A stretch of 64,000 bases of DNA from Piscicola geometra (lineage: Eukaryota; Annelida; Clitellata; Hirudinida; Piscicolidae): NCBI GenBank assembly GCA_943735955.1, contig OX030956.1:6759645-6823644 (forward strand), written 5' to 3'. This document shows, in pieces, positions 22,501 to 34,446 of this stretch (positions within the stretch are counted from its first letter, which is position 1; every line of letters begins with the position of its first letter). The notes under the pieces were generated by a model that was given only the letters and a program-made list of their open reading frames with translations, made no database searches and had not been told where the DNA came from. A program made the translations under genes and the position numbers.

Positions 22501-25500
22501 AATAAAATAAAATATAATAAAATACAATACAATAAAATACAATACAATAAAATACAATACAATAAAATACAATACAATAAAATACAATACAATAAAATAC
22601 AATAAAATAAAATACAATAAAATAAAATACAATAAAATACAATACAATAAAATACAATACAAGAAAATACAATACATTAAAATACAATACAATAAAATAC
22701 AAGACAATAAAATACAATAAAATAAAATACAATACAATAAAATACAATACAATAAAATACAATAAAATACAATAAAATACAATACAATAAAATACAATAC
22801 AATAAAATACAATACAATAAAATACAATACAATAAAATAAAATACAATAAAATACAATAAAATACAATAAAATATAATACAATAAAATACAATACAATAA
22901 AATACAATAAAATACAATACAATAAAATACAATACAATAAAATACAATAAAATACAATACAATAAAATACAATACAATAAAATACAATAAAATACAATAC
23001 AATAAAATACAATACATTACAATACAGTACAATAAAAGACAAAACATCACATACAATACAATACAATAGAATACATCACATACAATACAATACAATATAA
23101 TGCATCACATACAATACAATGCACTGTATTGGCATTCATCACATTGCCTTCTCCTCATCCACACAGGCAAGTGCGGGGGGAAGGTATTCACGATGAAACG
23201 CCCGTAAGTGTTCTTGCGGTGGGAGATTGCCCCTTAGGATTACTTAGTTGCATTAACCGTGTTAAAGTATTTTTCACACGCTTTGTTTTAATAAGTCATC
23301 ATCTTTCTATGCAACCACGCCACAATTCGGAGGCCGAACCGTACTTTATGATGTGATATCCGACGAGATAGTCTTGCGGTAAGACGCTTGGCGTTCGCCT
23401 CACTAGCGTGCCTTCAATTCCCACCGTCGTCAAAGTGCGTCGATGCTCCAGAGGACCCCTGCACTGCATGAAAGAAGAAGAGAAGGATAGTTTTTAAGTG
23501 CACCTTTATCGCACCATACCCTGTCACACACCCACACACACATATCTCCAACATACGAGCACCATGCCATACAACCACCCACAGAGAAACTTGAAACTTC
23601 TTTCATTGGACACTCCTGCGGTAAGAAGAGGAGGAGGAGGAAAGAAAAGGAAGAGGGAACTGCTGGTGGATGGAGAGATAATGATGAGCAAGAAAGAAAT
23701 ACAAGAAAATATAAAAGGGGCTGGTCGTCTGCTGAGAGAGGATGAGGTGTGTGCGGGTTGGATGCTGAGGGGGGGGGGGGGCTTTATTGGTGGTGGTTGT
23801 CGTGGTCATGATAATGATGTTGAGTTAGTTGTGAACATCCCCATTATTTAAAAGTCATTTTTAAAATGCGTAATTCCCGTCACAAGGTCATTGTCACAGC
23901 CATCATCTAGTTTCATTCAATCATCCATTCTCTTATTGGCTGCCTCATATTCGTTCTTGATTGGCCAGGAACTGTTTGACGTCAGACACGCGCCTGCGCA
24001 AGAGCTCATGAGACAGACTGGATTGCCCTTAGGTTAGAGTTTCCTTTTGATTTTCCGTTTAGTTTAATGTTATAATTATTCTTTTTAATGTAATTTTTCA
24101 TTAATTAAAATTAAAGTTATAATTATGCTTTATAATGTACTTTTTTAATTACCTTAATTATATTTCATCAATAAATTGATTAATTACACTTAATAAAACT
24201 TAATTACCAGCCCACATGTTGGCCAGAAGGCTGTCTGACCTCTTCAAGAGCACTCTAATCACCACTAAAGGTAGCCTGTCAATTGAACATTTTCATGGTG
24301 AAACAATCAATCAAATAAGTGTTCATGTCATGATCATTACAGGGAGAGTTAACATGGTATCTTGGTATATTGTTCAATATTAAGACAGACAGGGTAGATA
24401 AGCTATGTAAGTAGGTAACCTACTTAGTAGGCTAGGTTAGTAAGTAAGAAGCTTGCTATATGATTTGATACATTGTTTAAATTTATATAGATCAAAATCC
24501 GATACTAAAACACCAGTGGGAGTCTCATTAAGGGATGCATTCAGTTCATATATTAAATAATCATCATCATCATCATCTCAATACAGAGGACAATGATGAC
24601 GATGACGTACAGGAAGGTGATGTGCAACTGACCCGGTTGCATAAGAAAAAGGAGGTCACTTGATGCTAAAATAACCCTTGAATCGATAATCATTTTAAAT
24701 AAATATTTTAATTAATTAAAACTTCCAAAAAAATGATTTAAAATTAGTTGAATAAATAAAAATATGTAAATAATACATATTTAAGATAACTTGGGAAAAA
24801 CAATTGAAAACCCAATTCACCACCGCTCAATCAGGCGACCAGACAGTCGGGCACCAGCACCTTCCACTCCTCCTCTCCACCACCACCAACGACACTGACA
24901 AGGGACACCTCAATGGACAGCAGAGTGGCTGGTGCCATGCTTCCGATCGCGACGTCAACGGCCATCAAGGCCAACAAGGGTGCCTTGGCGGGAACAACGG
25001 CTGATTCGTCGGTCGAAATGCAAAGAGATGCATCCCTGCTGTCGAGAGAGATGGAGAGGAGCAAGTCCTTCCTGGTGAACTCCTCCGTCCTCAGACAGTC
25101 ATCCAATATACAGTGAGTGCTTGCGTGTGTGTTTTTGCTTTTTTGTTCGCGTGTGCTTGTGGTTTGGTATTTCACTTGTGAATCTCAAAAATGGAATACG
25201 GGTAAACGTCTTCACGTCACATGGAAATTTCCATAATCTTTTATATATCATTCATATATCTTCACATCACGTCAAAATGACCATTTATCTTCTCTATATT
25301 ATAAATCCAAACTCACATCCATCTTTCCTTCTTCCCGCCATTAGATCCAGCATCAACTTGACGGCCTCTCGCAAGAGCAGCGACAGGTCGTCGTCACTGT
25401 CGCAGCAGAACAGGCAAGGCAAGGAGAACGTCCCAGAGGAGTCGTCGATGCACCCTCACGACGACCACGACTCGCACTACAACACGCTCTTCATCGACCA

Positions 25501-26271
25501 ACTCCTCAGAGATGACGCCACTGCTGAAGATGACGGCCACAAAGCTTCTGCCAGTCACCACGCTGTCACTGCCGCTGCTGCTGTGGCTGGTGCAAATGAT
25601 GTGGAGATGACTGCAGAGTATAATATGCCTACACATGAGGCTGATGGGGTGTATGAGTCGGGTGACGGTGGGGGTGATGGTGTCGGTGGTTTCCGAATGT
25701 CGGCGCGCCAACGATCGATCAGGAAGACTGAGAAGGACTTCAGTGACGAGGTGTCCAGAGCGATTAGGGAGCGCGGAGAATCTGTATTTAAGCAGTGCTT
25801 GCCAAAGCCAGCCACTAGGGAGTGTGTGGCCAAGTGTTTCGGGCTTTTGTTAGGTTTGTGGTCTGTGTGTGAGTGTGTGTTCGCGTGTGTGTGTGTGTTT
25901 GTTTATTTGTGTATGTGAATTGTGTAATAGAGTGTGTGTTGAGTGACAACTTAGTTGATTAATTTATATTTTTTTAGCTGTACTTCTGAAGAATTTCTAA
26001 AAGGTTTCTAAAACTCAAAAAATAAGCATTCTCACGATCAATAGATAATAATGATCATAATATAATATATTATAATAATAAAATATATTATAATAATAAA
26101 ATATATTATAGTAATAAAATATATTATAATAATATAATATAATATATTATAACATTTTAATATAAAATACATTTATAACATAATTTTATTACGGCAGTGG
26201 CCGTAAAAGAGAAAAGGTGGAGGGTGCGTCAGGATAAGCCCTATCAAGACATCTACATCACCTCCTTTTGA
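15397..26271 (+). CDS. REC8: Meiotic cohesin subunit REC8 (kleisin)
   Basis: REC8 is the kleisin that closes the SMC1/SMC3 cohesin ring in meiosis. Exons: 15397-15449, 15550-15618, 15759-15883, 17306-17336, 17639-17753, 18284-18424, 18604-18663, 19232-19248, 19795-19851, 23167-23203, 23585-23746, 23969-24032, 24211-24270, 24587-24654, 24835-25112, 25345-25853, 26198-26271. All 17 join in phase and give 639 residues. The N-terminal domain (MFYCVDILRKNGKFGVIW, then LAATRDTGLKRRDYL and TRFSLYLSSQLTFGTIKVYS) follows REC8 rather than RAD21. The middle holds KKRKRELLVDGEIMMSKKEI, the conserved central kleisin segment. The C-terminal winged helix begins near SDEVSRAIRERGESVF and ends DKPYQDIYITSF. 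Exons 17306-17336 and 19232-19248 are very small, and the acceptors at 17638 and 19231 are the least certain. The introns carry a TIR transposon and several tandem arrays. Confidence 0.92.
16140..16652. mobile_element. Non-autonomous DNA transposon with 24-bp perfect TIRs and 8-bp target duplication
   Basis: The left terminus (16140-16163, starting GGATCATATCCGCC) is perfectly inverted at the right terminus (16629-16652). Both are flanked by the identical octamer AAATCTTT (16132-16139 and 16653-16660). The 513-bp body contains a (AGT)n tract and three copies of AATATTCCAAAA, and no transposase. An 8-bp duplication fits the hAT or Merlin superfamilies; the termini do not resemble the TAGAGG family elsewhere in this window. 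It lies in REC8 intron 3. Confidence 0.9.
16434..16535. repeat. (AGT)n microsatellite inside the TIR element
   Basis: About 25-30 near-perfect AGT triplets. It produces homopolymeric Tyr, Thr and Leu frames on the minus strand that are not genes. Confidence 0.95.
17754..18000. repeat. 14-bp minisatellite at the start of REC8 intron 5
   Basis: Imperfect tandem copies of AGGTGACCATTTGG, with variants GGTGATCATTTGG and GGGTGACCATT, beginning right after the exon 5 donor. It is G/T-rich on the coding strand, and its first bases are complementary to the CCA-rich tract upstream of the same exon. Confidence 0.85.
19315..19731. repeat. 27-bp tandem repeat, about 15 copies
   Basis: Nearly perfect array whose unit contains AACATAATCATCTTCC followed by AATTAATTAAG. 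It fills most of REC8 intron 8, between the 17-nt exon and exon 19795-19851. Because 27 is divisible by three, it makes a repetitive MIMFLINWK frame on the minus strand, which is an artefact. Confidence 0.97.
19867..21772. repeat. 17-bp tandem repeat, about 112 copies
   Basis: A 1.9-kb array of TTACTCTTTTATTCAAR in REC8 intron 9. Almost all monomers are one of two types differing at the last base (A or G), arranged irregularly. A few carry TCATTC or ACTATT changes. It is strongly pyrimidine-biased on the coding strand. Confidence 0.97.
21898..23125. repeat. AATACAATAA-type tandem array (15-bp and 10-bp units)
   Basis: A 1.2-kb array mixing 15-base (AATACAATACAATAA) and 10-base (AATACAATAA) units, with occasional AATACATCATATTC interruptions near 21905, 22290 and 23045. 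It follows the 17-bp array in the same REC8 intron. The long FIVLYFIVLY frames on the minus strand are artefacts of it. Confidence 0.97.
23352..23475 (+). mobile_element. tRNA-like SINE candidate
   Basis: GC-richer stretch with the order of a tRNA-derived head (GATAGTCTTGCGGTAAGACG, then CCTTCAATTCCC about 45 bases later) followed by a body. Boxes A and B are degenerate, so it is not a tRNA gene. It lies in REC8 intron 10. Confidence 0.4.
26039..26160. repeat. AT-rich tandem repeat in the last REC8 intron
   Basis: Repeated AATAAAATATATTATAAT units, about 18 bases each, just upstream of the final REC8 exon. Confidence 0.8.
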
Positions 26272-27306
26272 GGCATCATACTTTTGTTTTTGTTATTTTT
26301 TTATACGTGTTTTATTGTTATCCACCTTTTAAAACATCTTTTTATCTTTTGACGTTTTTTCTCTATTCCAACTTGCTTTTTATGAATTCCATATTGTTAG
26401 TGTTTCCGATACTCACTTTTGTTTGTTTGTTACAAAGTTTGTTTGACAGCGTTTTTCAGATTATTCAGTTCACTGTTATTTTGTTTCTATTCGTATTTAA
26501 TCTTTTTAGTTAAGTTTTTTCTATTCAGATTATTCACTTATTCTTGTTCTATTTTTATCCACTTCGGATCAGCTTCGTTTTTTCTCCGTTTGTTAAAAGT
26601 TGAATAAAAGTTCAACAGTTCAATCACTGGAATTGTATGCATGCAAATTCTAATCTGACAAACACTGTGGTGGTAGGCGAGTTTTGAACAAGTAAATCGG
26701 AGCAAAAACAAGAGCAAAAAAATACATTGGTATGTACCTCTGACAATTTAGCCAGATGTAACGACCTGTTATTTTGAGTTGCAATTCATTATTTGAGTTT
26801 CTAACTGGATTAGCAAGATGAGCTAGGAAGATTATGAGTGAAAATAAATACCTATTTATTAAATAAATTATTTATTTATATGCTATTATTACTAAAAATT
26901 TATAAAAACTTAAAGAATGGTAGCTAAAACAAAATGTAGATTAGGGGAGCAACGAAATATCCTGAGTATGCTTTTGAATAATCTGATTAAAAAACTAAAA
27001 CTATTACCTGCAGTAAAAAGGGAATTCTAACATGGCAAGGCAGTAGAGTGTGCAAATTGAGTAGCGGTTAAATGGAAGAATGTGGGAGAGAATATATTAG
27101 TAATAACAAGGTTAGATGTCGTATTAGTATCTCAAGGGGTATATTAACGAATAACATTTTTTCAAATTCGGTAAGTCAAAATCAGGGAAAAGTTTGAAAA
27201 CTTACACTTTTATAATTCAAATAATTCTATTTTGTCCATTCCAAGTGCGATTACATTCCTACTCGGTAACAATCCGTAATCATACCTAGCCGTGGTGGGA
27301 GGTCTC
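26272..27306. other. Convergent intergenic region, REC8 / EF-hand gene
   Basis: Contains both 3' ends. T-rich after the REC8 stop, with an AATAAA at about 26602. No exon or RNA gene seen. Confidence 0.6.
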
Positions 27307-28334
27307 TCAGGCTCGCTTGCCAAACGCCCTGGTGATGAACTCCTCGTAGTCGAGGCTGCCACTGCCGTCTTTGTCGCACATCTTCATGATGCGGTCGATG
27401 TCGTCTGCACTCAAGTGCCTACCCATCTCACGAAAGACGTTGGCTGTGTGTTGTACGATTGCTTGGGGGTGGACGATTTCTATTTGAAATTGTGGAAAGA
27501 TTGTCTAGCCCTAGTGATTGATTTTAAAATCAACTGAAATTGCACATGAACTTGTATATGGCTTTGGTAGGATTAGGTTGAGGGTTAAACAATAAAAACA
27601 TTTTCCTGCAAAAAATAATTACCAATATTAATTTGAATGGGATTCTGTCCTTAAATTGAATAGTTTTAGGTAGATTTTTATTGAAAATAAGTGCAAGGGA
27701 TTATATTGAATTTAGATTTTGAAGTTTTTAATAAAGCCTGACATACTTAATTCAGCCTTGTCGATCTTTCCATCACCATTCAAGTCAAAGCCGCGAAACA
27801 CTGATCTCATAGTAGCTGACCTGATCATCCAAAGAAGAGATCATTAGAACATCGTTCAGTTGGTTGTTTAACTGGATAGATTTAAAAAGAAACTATTTTT
27901 TTATAGATGTGACATAAAGAAAGAAGTATGTCCTGGCTGCAGGATTTTTTGCATGAATGAATCATTGGCAAGTACTTGTGTTCCTCTGGAGGCACCATTC
28001 CCATTCCTCTCTTGTACTCATTCAGTGTAATCACCCCATCACCAGAAGTGTCGAATTGGTTGAACATTTGCTGAAAAAAAATTCTAAAAATATTCATAAA
28101 TCTAATTAAATTGTACTACTATTTTCGAAATTATATTTAAATTGATTACTTATAATAAATAAATCTTTTGTAAAATTTAGATTCAACAAAATAATGGAGG
28201 AATACCCTAATTTTGGTATCGCTTCCACTGTAACCTTTGGCACGAAGCATTGTCGTCAATTCTGCAATCGTCAAACTTCCACTTCCGTCTTTATCGGTTT
28301 CTCGAAAAAACTGCATATACCTATCGTCAGACAT
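27307..28334 (-). CDS. Calmodulin-like protein with four EF-hands
   Basis: Exons on the minus strand: 28334-28206, 28070-27976, 27820-27747, 27443-27307. Phases agree, giving 144 residues, close to calmodulin's usual size. The four calcium loops are DKDGSGSLTIAE, DTSGDGVITLNE, DLNGDGKIDKAE and DKDGSGSLDYEE. All have acidic or polar residues at positions 1, 3 and 5, glycine at 6 and glutamate at 12, so all four should bind calcium. The helices differ clearly from true calmodulin (for example RHLSADDIDRIMKMC), so this is a calmodulin/troponin-C-like paralogue rather than calmodulin. An in-frame upstream ATG at 28361 would add nine residues; 28334 gives MSDDRYMQFF, a typical start. The gene is divergent from MRTO4. 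Confidence 0.88.
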
Positions 28335-28393
28335 TTTTGACGGACTTTTTTTTATTTGCAAATGTAGCCAGAGAAGCGGACAGCCATATATAT

Positions 28394-28500
28394 AGGACCT
28401 ATTATATTATATTATAGGTCCTATCTAAAACTTTTCAAGTGCCATATCCGTTAAGTCTTATAGGATGACTTAACGGATATGACACTTGAAAATTTTAGAT
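28394..28500. repeat. Long palindromes in the EF-hand/MRTO4 divergent promoter
   Basis: Two adjacent palindromes. The first (28394-28422) begins AGGACCTATTATA and ends with its near inverse. The second has arms of about 35 bases (28423-28457 and 28467-28500) around a nine-base spacer (TTATAGGAT), with only two differences between the arms. It could be a small folded transposon or a cruciform-forming regulatory element. It lies 60-166 bp upstream of the EF-hand start codon. Confidence 0.9.
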
Positions 28501-28755
28501 AAAAATAATAAAGAACTGATAATTTTGGACCTTTGAAACAAAAAATTACATTTCAATTAAAATTTTAAAATATTATATAATTTAACATAATATAACTAAA
28601 AATAAAATAATTAAAACTAATATAACTTAAAATCATTTTAAATAATTATTTTCATCAGAATATATTGTAAATAATCAACTTTCTATGTCAATATTTTTAG
28701 TGTCGCACTTTATATTTCTATTCTTATCTCTAAATTGAAATAATAACGAAATATA

Positions 28756-31286
28756 ATGCCGCTTTCAAAAAGAGATAAAAAAGGTATTGAATTTAATTGT
28801 AAAAAGATAATCGCTAACTCAAAATATGTCACTGAGCGATATTATTCTTTAGCATGATTTTTATATATTTGTTTCCAATCTAGATTTTTATCATAAAATA
28901 ATAATCATAATTTTTTTCCAATTTTCCAGTTTCATTAACACAAACAAAAAAGAAAGGAACAGGCGACAAAAAGAAACTACTGGAAGAGGTTTCATTTGTG
29001 ATCATTCATATTAAAATTATATTAATTCCATCAGATAAAATTCAAATATATCCCTAATTTTTACAGGTCAAAGCATGCATCGATAAATACTCGCACCTCT
29101 ACATAATATCAGTCAAAAATCCTCGAAATGAGTTGATGGGGAAGGTTCGACTAGAGTGGGCACACAGTAGGTGAGTGGTCAGAGGGTTTTGAATTTCCAT
29201 TGAATCATAACTATCTTCCCTTTTATTTATTCAATATAATCCTATTTTTCAAGTTTCTACAATATAACAATCACCACAATCAGGTTTTTCTTTGGTAAGA
29301 ACAAGGTGATGTGTCTGGCACTGGGCAAGACGAAGGAAGACGAATACAAAGGCAACCTGCACGAGGTGTCCAGCCACTTGCGAGGCCAGACTGGCCTCCT
29401 CTTCACTAATGAGTCTAAACAAGACGTCTTCAAGTTAGTCTTCATCACAATTGTTCAATATTGACAAATTCTTTTGATCTAACTATATGTTATATAAATC
29501 ATAATTTGATTTCGCTTCATGTCACTATATAACTTTGGATCAAATCAAAATATATTTATAATAACATACAGTTAGATCACACGCATATATATAGTTTCTA
29601 ACTCCTCAAATCACATTTCATCACCACCACAGGTGGTTCGAGGGGCATGTGGTGGATGAGTACGCTCGCACAGGAGTGGTTGCGACGCACGGAGTGGTCT
29701 TGAAGGCAGGTGCCATCCCTTCATTCAGTCACGCCATCGAGCCGCAACTCAGGAAGCTCGGTCTGCCCACCAGTCTTGAGAGAGGTCTCTTGATGCGAAG
29801 ATCTATTTTCTAAAAATTTGTTGCTTGTTTTTAGAAAAGGAAAAAAATTGTTTTTCAATTTTAAATATGTAAATTAGAGAATATAGTTGCAGCCTGCAAC
29901 ATTCAATGAGCCTGTTGCCATCATGAAATACTTGTTAACAAAGTTATAAGCGCTCTTGAATTTGATGAAAGAGAGTTATAAAACTTTATTTATTTATTTT
30001 CCATTGTGGTTTTATGGTGATTCACCTATAAAATCACCATCACAAATCTTTTATTAATCATTGTTTGTTTAGATATTTTCTTCTAACATCTTCATCGATA
30101 TGTTGATCATCTCTTACACTCCCTCATCGCAGGCGTGATCCACTTACTGAAGGACCACGAGGTGTGCAAGAGGGGGGAGGTGCTCAACTCCCAACAAGCC
30201 AGAATACTTGTCAGTTGCCATTAATCGCTTGGTTGCTTGATTTATGCGTGCTTTTCAATGTAAAATCAATTTGAATGCAATCAATTTTCACTTTGAAAAT
30301 TAGTTTTCAGTGATTGTTAACAATTAAAAAAAAAATTATTACAATGTTTTATATATAAATTCAGGAATATCCCTTTTTATATATAAAAATAATATATAAT
30401 ACACCTTCAAACATTTTTTATTTTCTCTTTCGTTAATTTCAAATGTATAATCGATCACACCGCAAACACACACCCTCAGAAACTGTTCAAGCACAAGATG
30501 GCAAAGTTCCGCGTTGTGGTGGAGGGCGTGTGGCAGAAGGAGTCGCAGTCCTTCGAGGCCTTCAAGGAGAAGAAAAACAAGCTCCAAAAGACCAAGAATG
30601 TCCACATCACAGGTGCTTTTGTCTTTTATTATTGTAATAAAAAAGTTGATATTAATGATGATTAATATTAAAATTTTGAAGAACTTAGGGTGATAACTAT
30701 AACCTCGGTTTCTTTGATTCTATCATTTACTTTATGATTTTTAAGATTTTTGAAAATTATGCACATTAAAGATTTTTTTTCCAATTTTATATATTCTCAT
30801 TTCATAGTAAATTCTTACTTTATATTGATGACGTTCCTCGTATTGCAAGAGTTGCAAATACGATTTAGTTCATCATACATTATCGACCTTCTCTGCATCT
30901 TCCATCATGCCCTTTTTTGTTATTTTTTCTTTTTTTTATTCATATTTTAATAAAATATTTAAATTATTCTTTTCTATATGGCTGATGGAGAGTGTGCAAG
31001 GGTCGCTGGATCTTTCACTGATGGGTGGCCTTGACCACTTGTCTATTTGCAGTTCCAGACATTTCAATGTTTTTTTTATTTTTTACTACAATTGGGAATT
31101 TCATCAAATTTCATCACTGTTCTTATAACAATTCTTGATTAACTTGGCTTTCTTAGTTTCATATTCACAAATTGAACAAAAAATTACGTTTAAATAATAA
31201 TTTATAATTATTTTCTAGTTGAAAATATCGAATTCGATGGAAATGAAGAGGAAATCATGGAAGAAACGGACGTGATGGATGAATAA
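28756..31286 (+). CDS. MRTO4: mRNA turnover protein 4 homolog (60S ribosome assembly factor)
   Basis: MRTO4 is a nucleolar paralogue of ribosomal protein P0 that holds the stalk site during pre-60S assembly. Exons: 28756-28783, 28930-28988, 29067-29170, 29284-29433, 29633-29784, 30133-30209, 30480-30612, 31219-31286. All phases agree, giving 256 residues against 239 in human. The start [13 protein letters not shown] is nearly the human sequence. It is followed by the uL10-like domain ([30 protein letters not shown] strand, [23 protein letters not shown]) and the insertion domain ending in [12 protein letters not shown]. The C-terminal tail is acidic ([22 protein letters not shown]), as in the family. 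A polyadenylation signal AATAAA follows at about 31322. Confidence 0.97.
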
Positions 31287-32597
31287 TCATTTTAATAACT
31301 TCTTTAGCCTTGCTTTTCTTCAATAAAAATCATTCAAATCTTAGATTCTCATTTTTTTTAAATAGACTAATTGTATGCAAGTGTAGTTTGTGTTCATCTT
31401 GCTATTTTGAACGTTAAACTACAACTTTAAGGTCTCTAGAGTGATTTATTTTAAATGTTGGTCTAAACTCTGCCAACTGTGCCTATATTTCCAAAATATG
31501 CAAACGCACCGCTTTAATAGACACAAAGGCGTAATATAATTTTAATTTAAAATGGGTCTATGTACTCCCTCACCACCGATCCTGTGATGGCTGTCGTTGA
31601 AAATAAGCCGACGCAATTTTTTTTTTCTCTACTTAAGTACGATTAAATATAAAACTAACGTTTATAGAAGTTAAAATAAAATAGAAATTCAAAATATGAC
31701 GCTTACGACTCTCGTTAATGATACAATGTATCACACCAAAACCATAGAAGCATTCTGTCACGTCTGCAAGATGCAGAATATGCAGCTCACACCTTGATTG
31801 AACAGCTTATTGCGTCGATTTGTTACAGGAACACGAAAACCGAAATAATAATCTTTATAACAAGATTATCATCTTTTCAAAGATACTTTTTTATACCAAT
31901 TGCGTATTCTTTTTACATATATTTTAAAGCGATGCATGTCTTTTTTGTGTGCACGTGAAGGCCAGTGGCGGCGGTCTGCTGCAAATTGGGAAGCGGGGGG
32001 GGGGGGTCCTACAGGGCATGGACGATCCTGGGGTTTTTTACTTAAAAAATAAACATTTTAAAACTAATATTTCGATACGATTATTTAAGTAAGCAAACAG
32101 TTTTGTTTGACAGCTATAACTACACAATACAGGTTTATGCTCATATAAAAAAGTCTTAAAATTATTTCTTTCGCGCTTTTAACTTTTATCACCGGTAGCA
32201 TCTGGGTCTACGGGGTTTAACTAAGCGCATAATTAGGTGTAGGGCCTAGGTGAATAAAGTGACAGACTGCATTATAAAAATATTCTTTGAGAAACATCGG
32301 TGGCGTGTCCAATGGTAATATCATCATCGCAGCAGTAGTAATAAGGCAGTGTGGCGACCAACAAGAAGAAGGCGAAGAGAGAATCATGCTGATATCATTC
32401 GAATTCAAGTGAGAAGGTATATACGACGAAGAAGAAGAAACACACACACACACACCCGTGTACGCAGCAAAAATTCGAGCAGATACAAATGCATGGTGAC
32501 AATGACAATGGAAAGGTTGGCATGGAAAAGTGCTGCCGCTGTCGCTGCTGGTGGTTTGTGCGCGTGCCACCAGCCTCTAAATTCGCAAAAGCCAGAG

Positions 32598-32609
32598 GTA
32601 TAAAAGGCG
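32598..32609 (+). promoter_or_regulatory. Possible TATA-box core promoter
   Basis: GTATAAAAGGCG is a strong TATA match in otherwise unremarkable DNA. No protein gene follows within several kilobases on this strand, so it may be chance or the start of a non-coding transcript. Confidence 0.25.
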
Positions 32610-32886
32610 ATGGAATAGTCGTTAGTCGAATAAACTAGTAAATCAAATTTAAATCAATTAAAATTTACTTAATTAACTGGCCAGCTATGAGGTTTTCCAT
32701 GTAGCATAATGCTGTACTGGCTAGCAGGCAGTCAATCAAGTTAAAACTTTAAAAATTAGCGTGAAACATTGGCTGCTGCATACAACACTACATTCCTGAG
32801 ATTGCGGTGGCAATAAGACGCGACGAGGCTTCAAAATGACGATCCTTCAGTAAAAAACAAGTATTTCTTATCCATGGATTCTGTCT

Positions 32887-32937
32887 ATGTATGTATGTAT
32901 GTATGTATGTATGTATGTATGTATGTATGTATGTATG
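32887..32937. repeat. (GTAT)n microsatellite
   Basis: About twelve perfect tetranucleotide units. Confidence 0.97.
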
Positions 32938-34049
32938 CAAATATTTATGTATGTAAATATGCATGTTTAATTGAATAGTAATACGAATGTATCATGACAG
33001 GAGATGACTTGTACAAATGCATGAGGCTTCGTAGGGTATGGATGTTAATCTCGAAGGGTGCTAATGCTGAATGTCAATGAGCCTGCTTAACATAAAGCTG
33101 AAAGTGTAATAGTGATTAGAATATTCATTAAAATAATCTGTATGATATTAACAAAAATTATGATAACACGAAGTATAATAATATGATAAACGAAGGAATA
33201 ATAACGATAAGAATAATATTAATAATCATAAATATTTATTTATATATATTTCGTTGTCAAACTAAAAGATAATAATGAGAATACTATGTAAAAATATAAA
33301 CTACATTTTCAGTTAATATTTCTCTAAATATATCTCTATTGAGCTGCCTAGTGAACACCGTATTGGTTACGAAGATGATAATGAGGGTGATAATGATACT
33401 GCTGATGATGAAGGTGATGATGATGATGATAAGAAAGATGCATGTAGTCATGGCTTTTGTACGCCTTTGTGAACCTTGGTTATCGCCATTATGCTATAAA
33501 TAGGCATATATTGAACTATATTAAAAATGAGAGATTAATAATATTTAAAAAGCTCAACGAATGAGATGTGGTGAAAGTAGCAACAGTGGGGGAAGGCACA
33601 ATGAATGGAAGATGCATGAACGGGTGTGCACTAGGTGAATAGGTAGCCCGGAGTAGATGAATAGCGTCAATATAGAAATAATTTGAATTTCAAGAAGGAA
33701 TAATATCAATATATGGAAATTTTCATTAAAAAATATTTTGAATAATATGAATTCAGATAAAAATAAGATGAATTTGAAAATTCAGATAAAAATAATGAAG
33801 TTATAATTTGGAAAATGCTTTTGAATTTGGTCCAAATTTGGAAAAAGTGATGTTTTGGTAGTCATTGGTGTAGTGAATAGTGCATGAAAAAACAACTTTG
33901 CAAAAATAATTGCCGAAAAAGAGAAGAAAATAATTTGAGAAATGCAAGAAAAATAATTTGTCTTGAAGTAATGAACACATCAGCAGATCCTAACGCTACT
34001 CCCACCACTCATACTACTACTACCACTCCCGAATTAAAAATAATTCTAA

Positions 34050-34050
34050 A

Positions 34051-34093
<43 letters not shown>

Positions 34094-34094
34094 T

Positions 34095-34133
<39 letters not shown>
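34050..34133. repeat. (ACT)n microsatellite
   Basis: Nearly pure trinucleotide run of about 28 units, with one ATT interruption. Confidence 0.95.
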
Positions 34134-34134
<1 letters not shown>

Positions 34135-34255
34135 GATACTAACACCACTACTAACCAATACGATTTGAACTATGAGTAAAATACTCCACCGAACAATAAT
34201 ACTGCGACATAGTATTATATATTGCGCACAAACGACACTTGTAAGCCATTGCATC

Positions 34256-34381
<126 letters not shown>

Positions 34382-34446
34382 GGATGATGATGCAATGGCC
34401 ATTGACCATGCAATAGAATGCCAATTTAAAAGTCATTGCGTCAGTG

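Noticed and set aside
21835..23095. Open frames of about 380-400 residues on the minus strand (FIVLY repeats)
   Set aside because: Pure translation of the AATACAATAA tandem array inside a REC8 intron.
19867..23125. CRISPR-like or satellite centromere array
   Set aside because: Units are directly contiguous with no spacers, and they lie inside an intron of an expressed-looking eukaryotic gene.
23352..23475. Possible tRNA gene
   Set aside because: No complete cloverleaf with acceptor stem; fits a tRNA-derived SINE better. The same applies to 7850-7900 and 38284-38350.
32217..32603. Overlapping ORFs of 84-117 residues on both strands
   Set aside because: Low-complexity Arg/Ser composition, no domain, no consistent splice sites.
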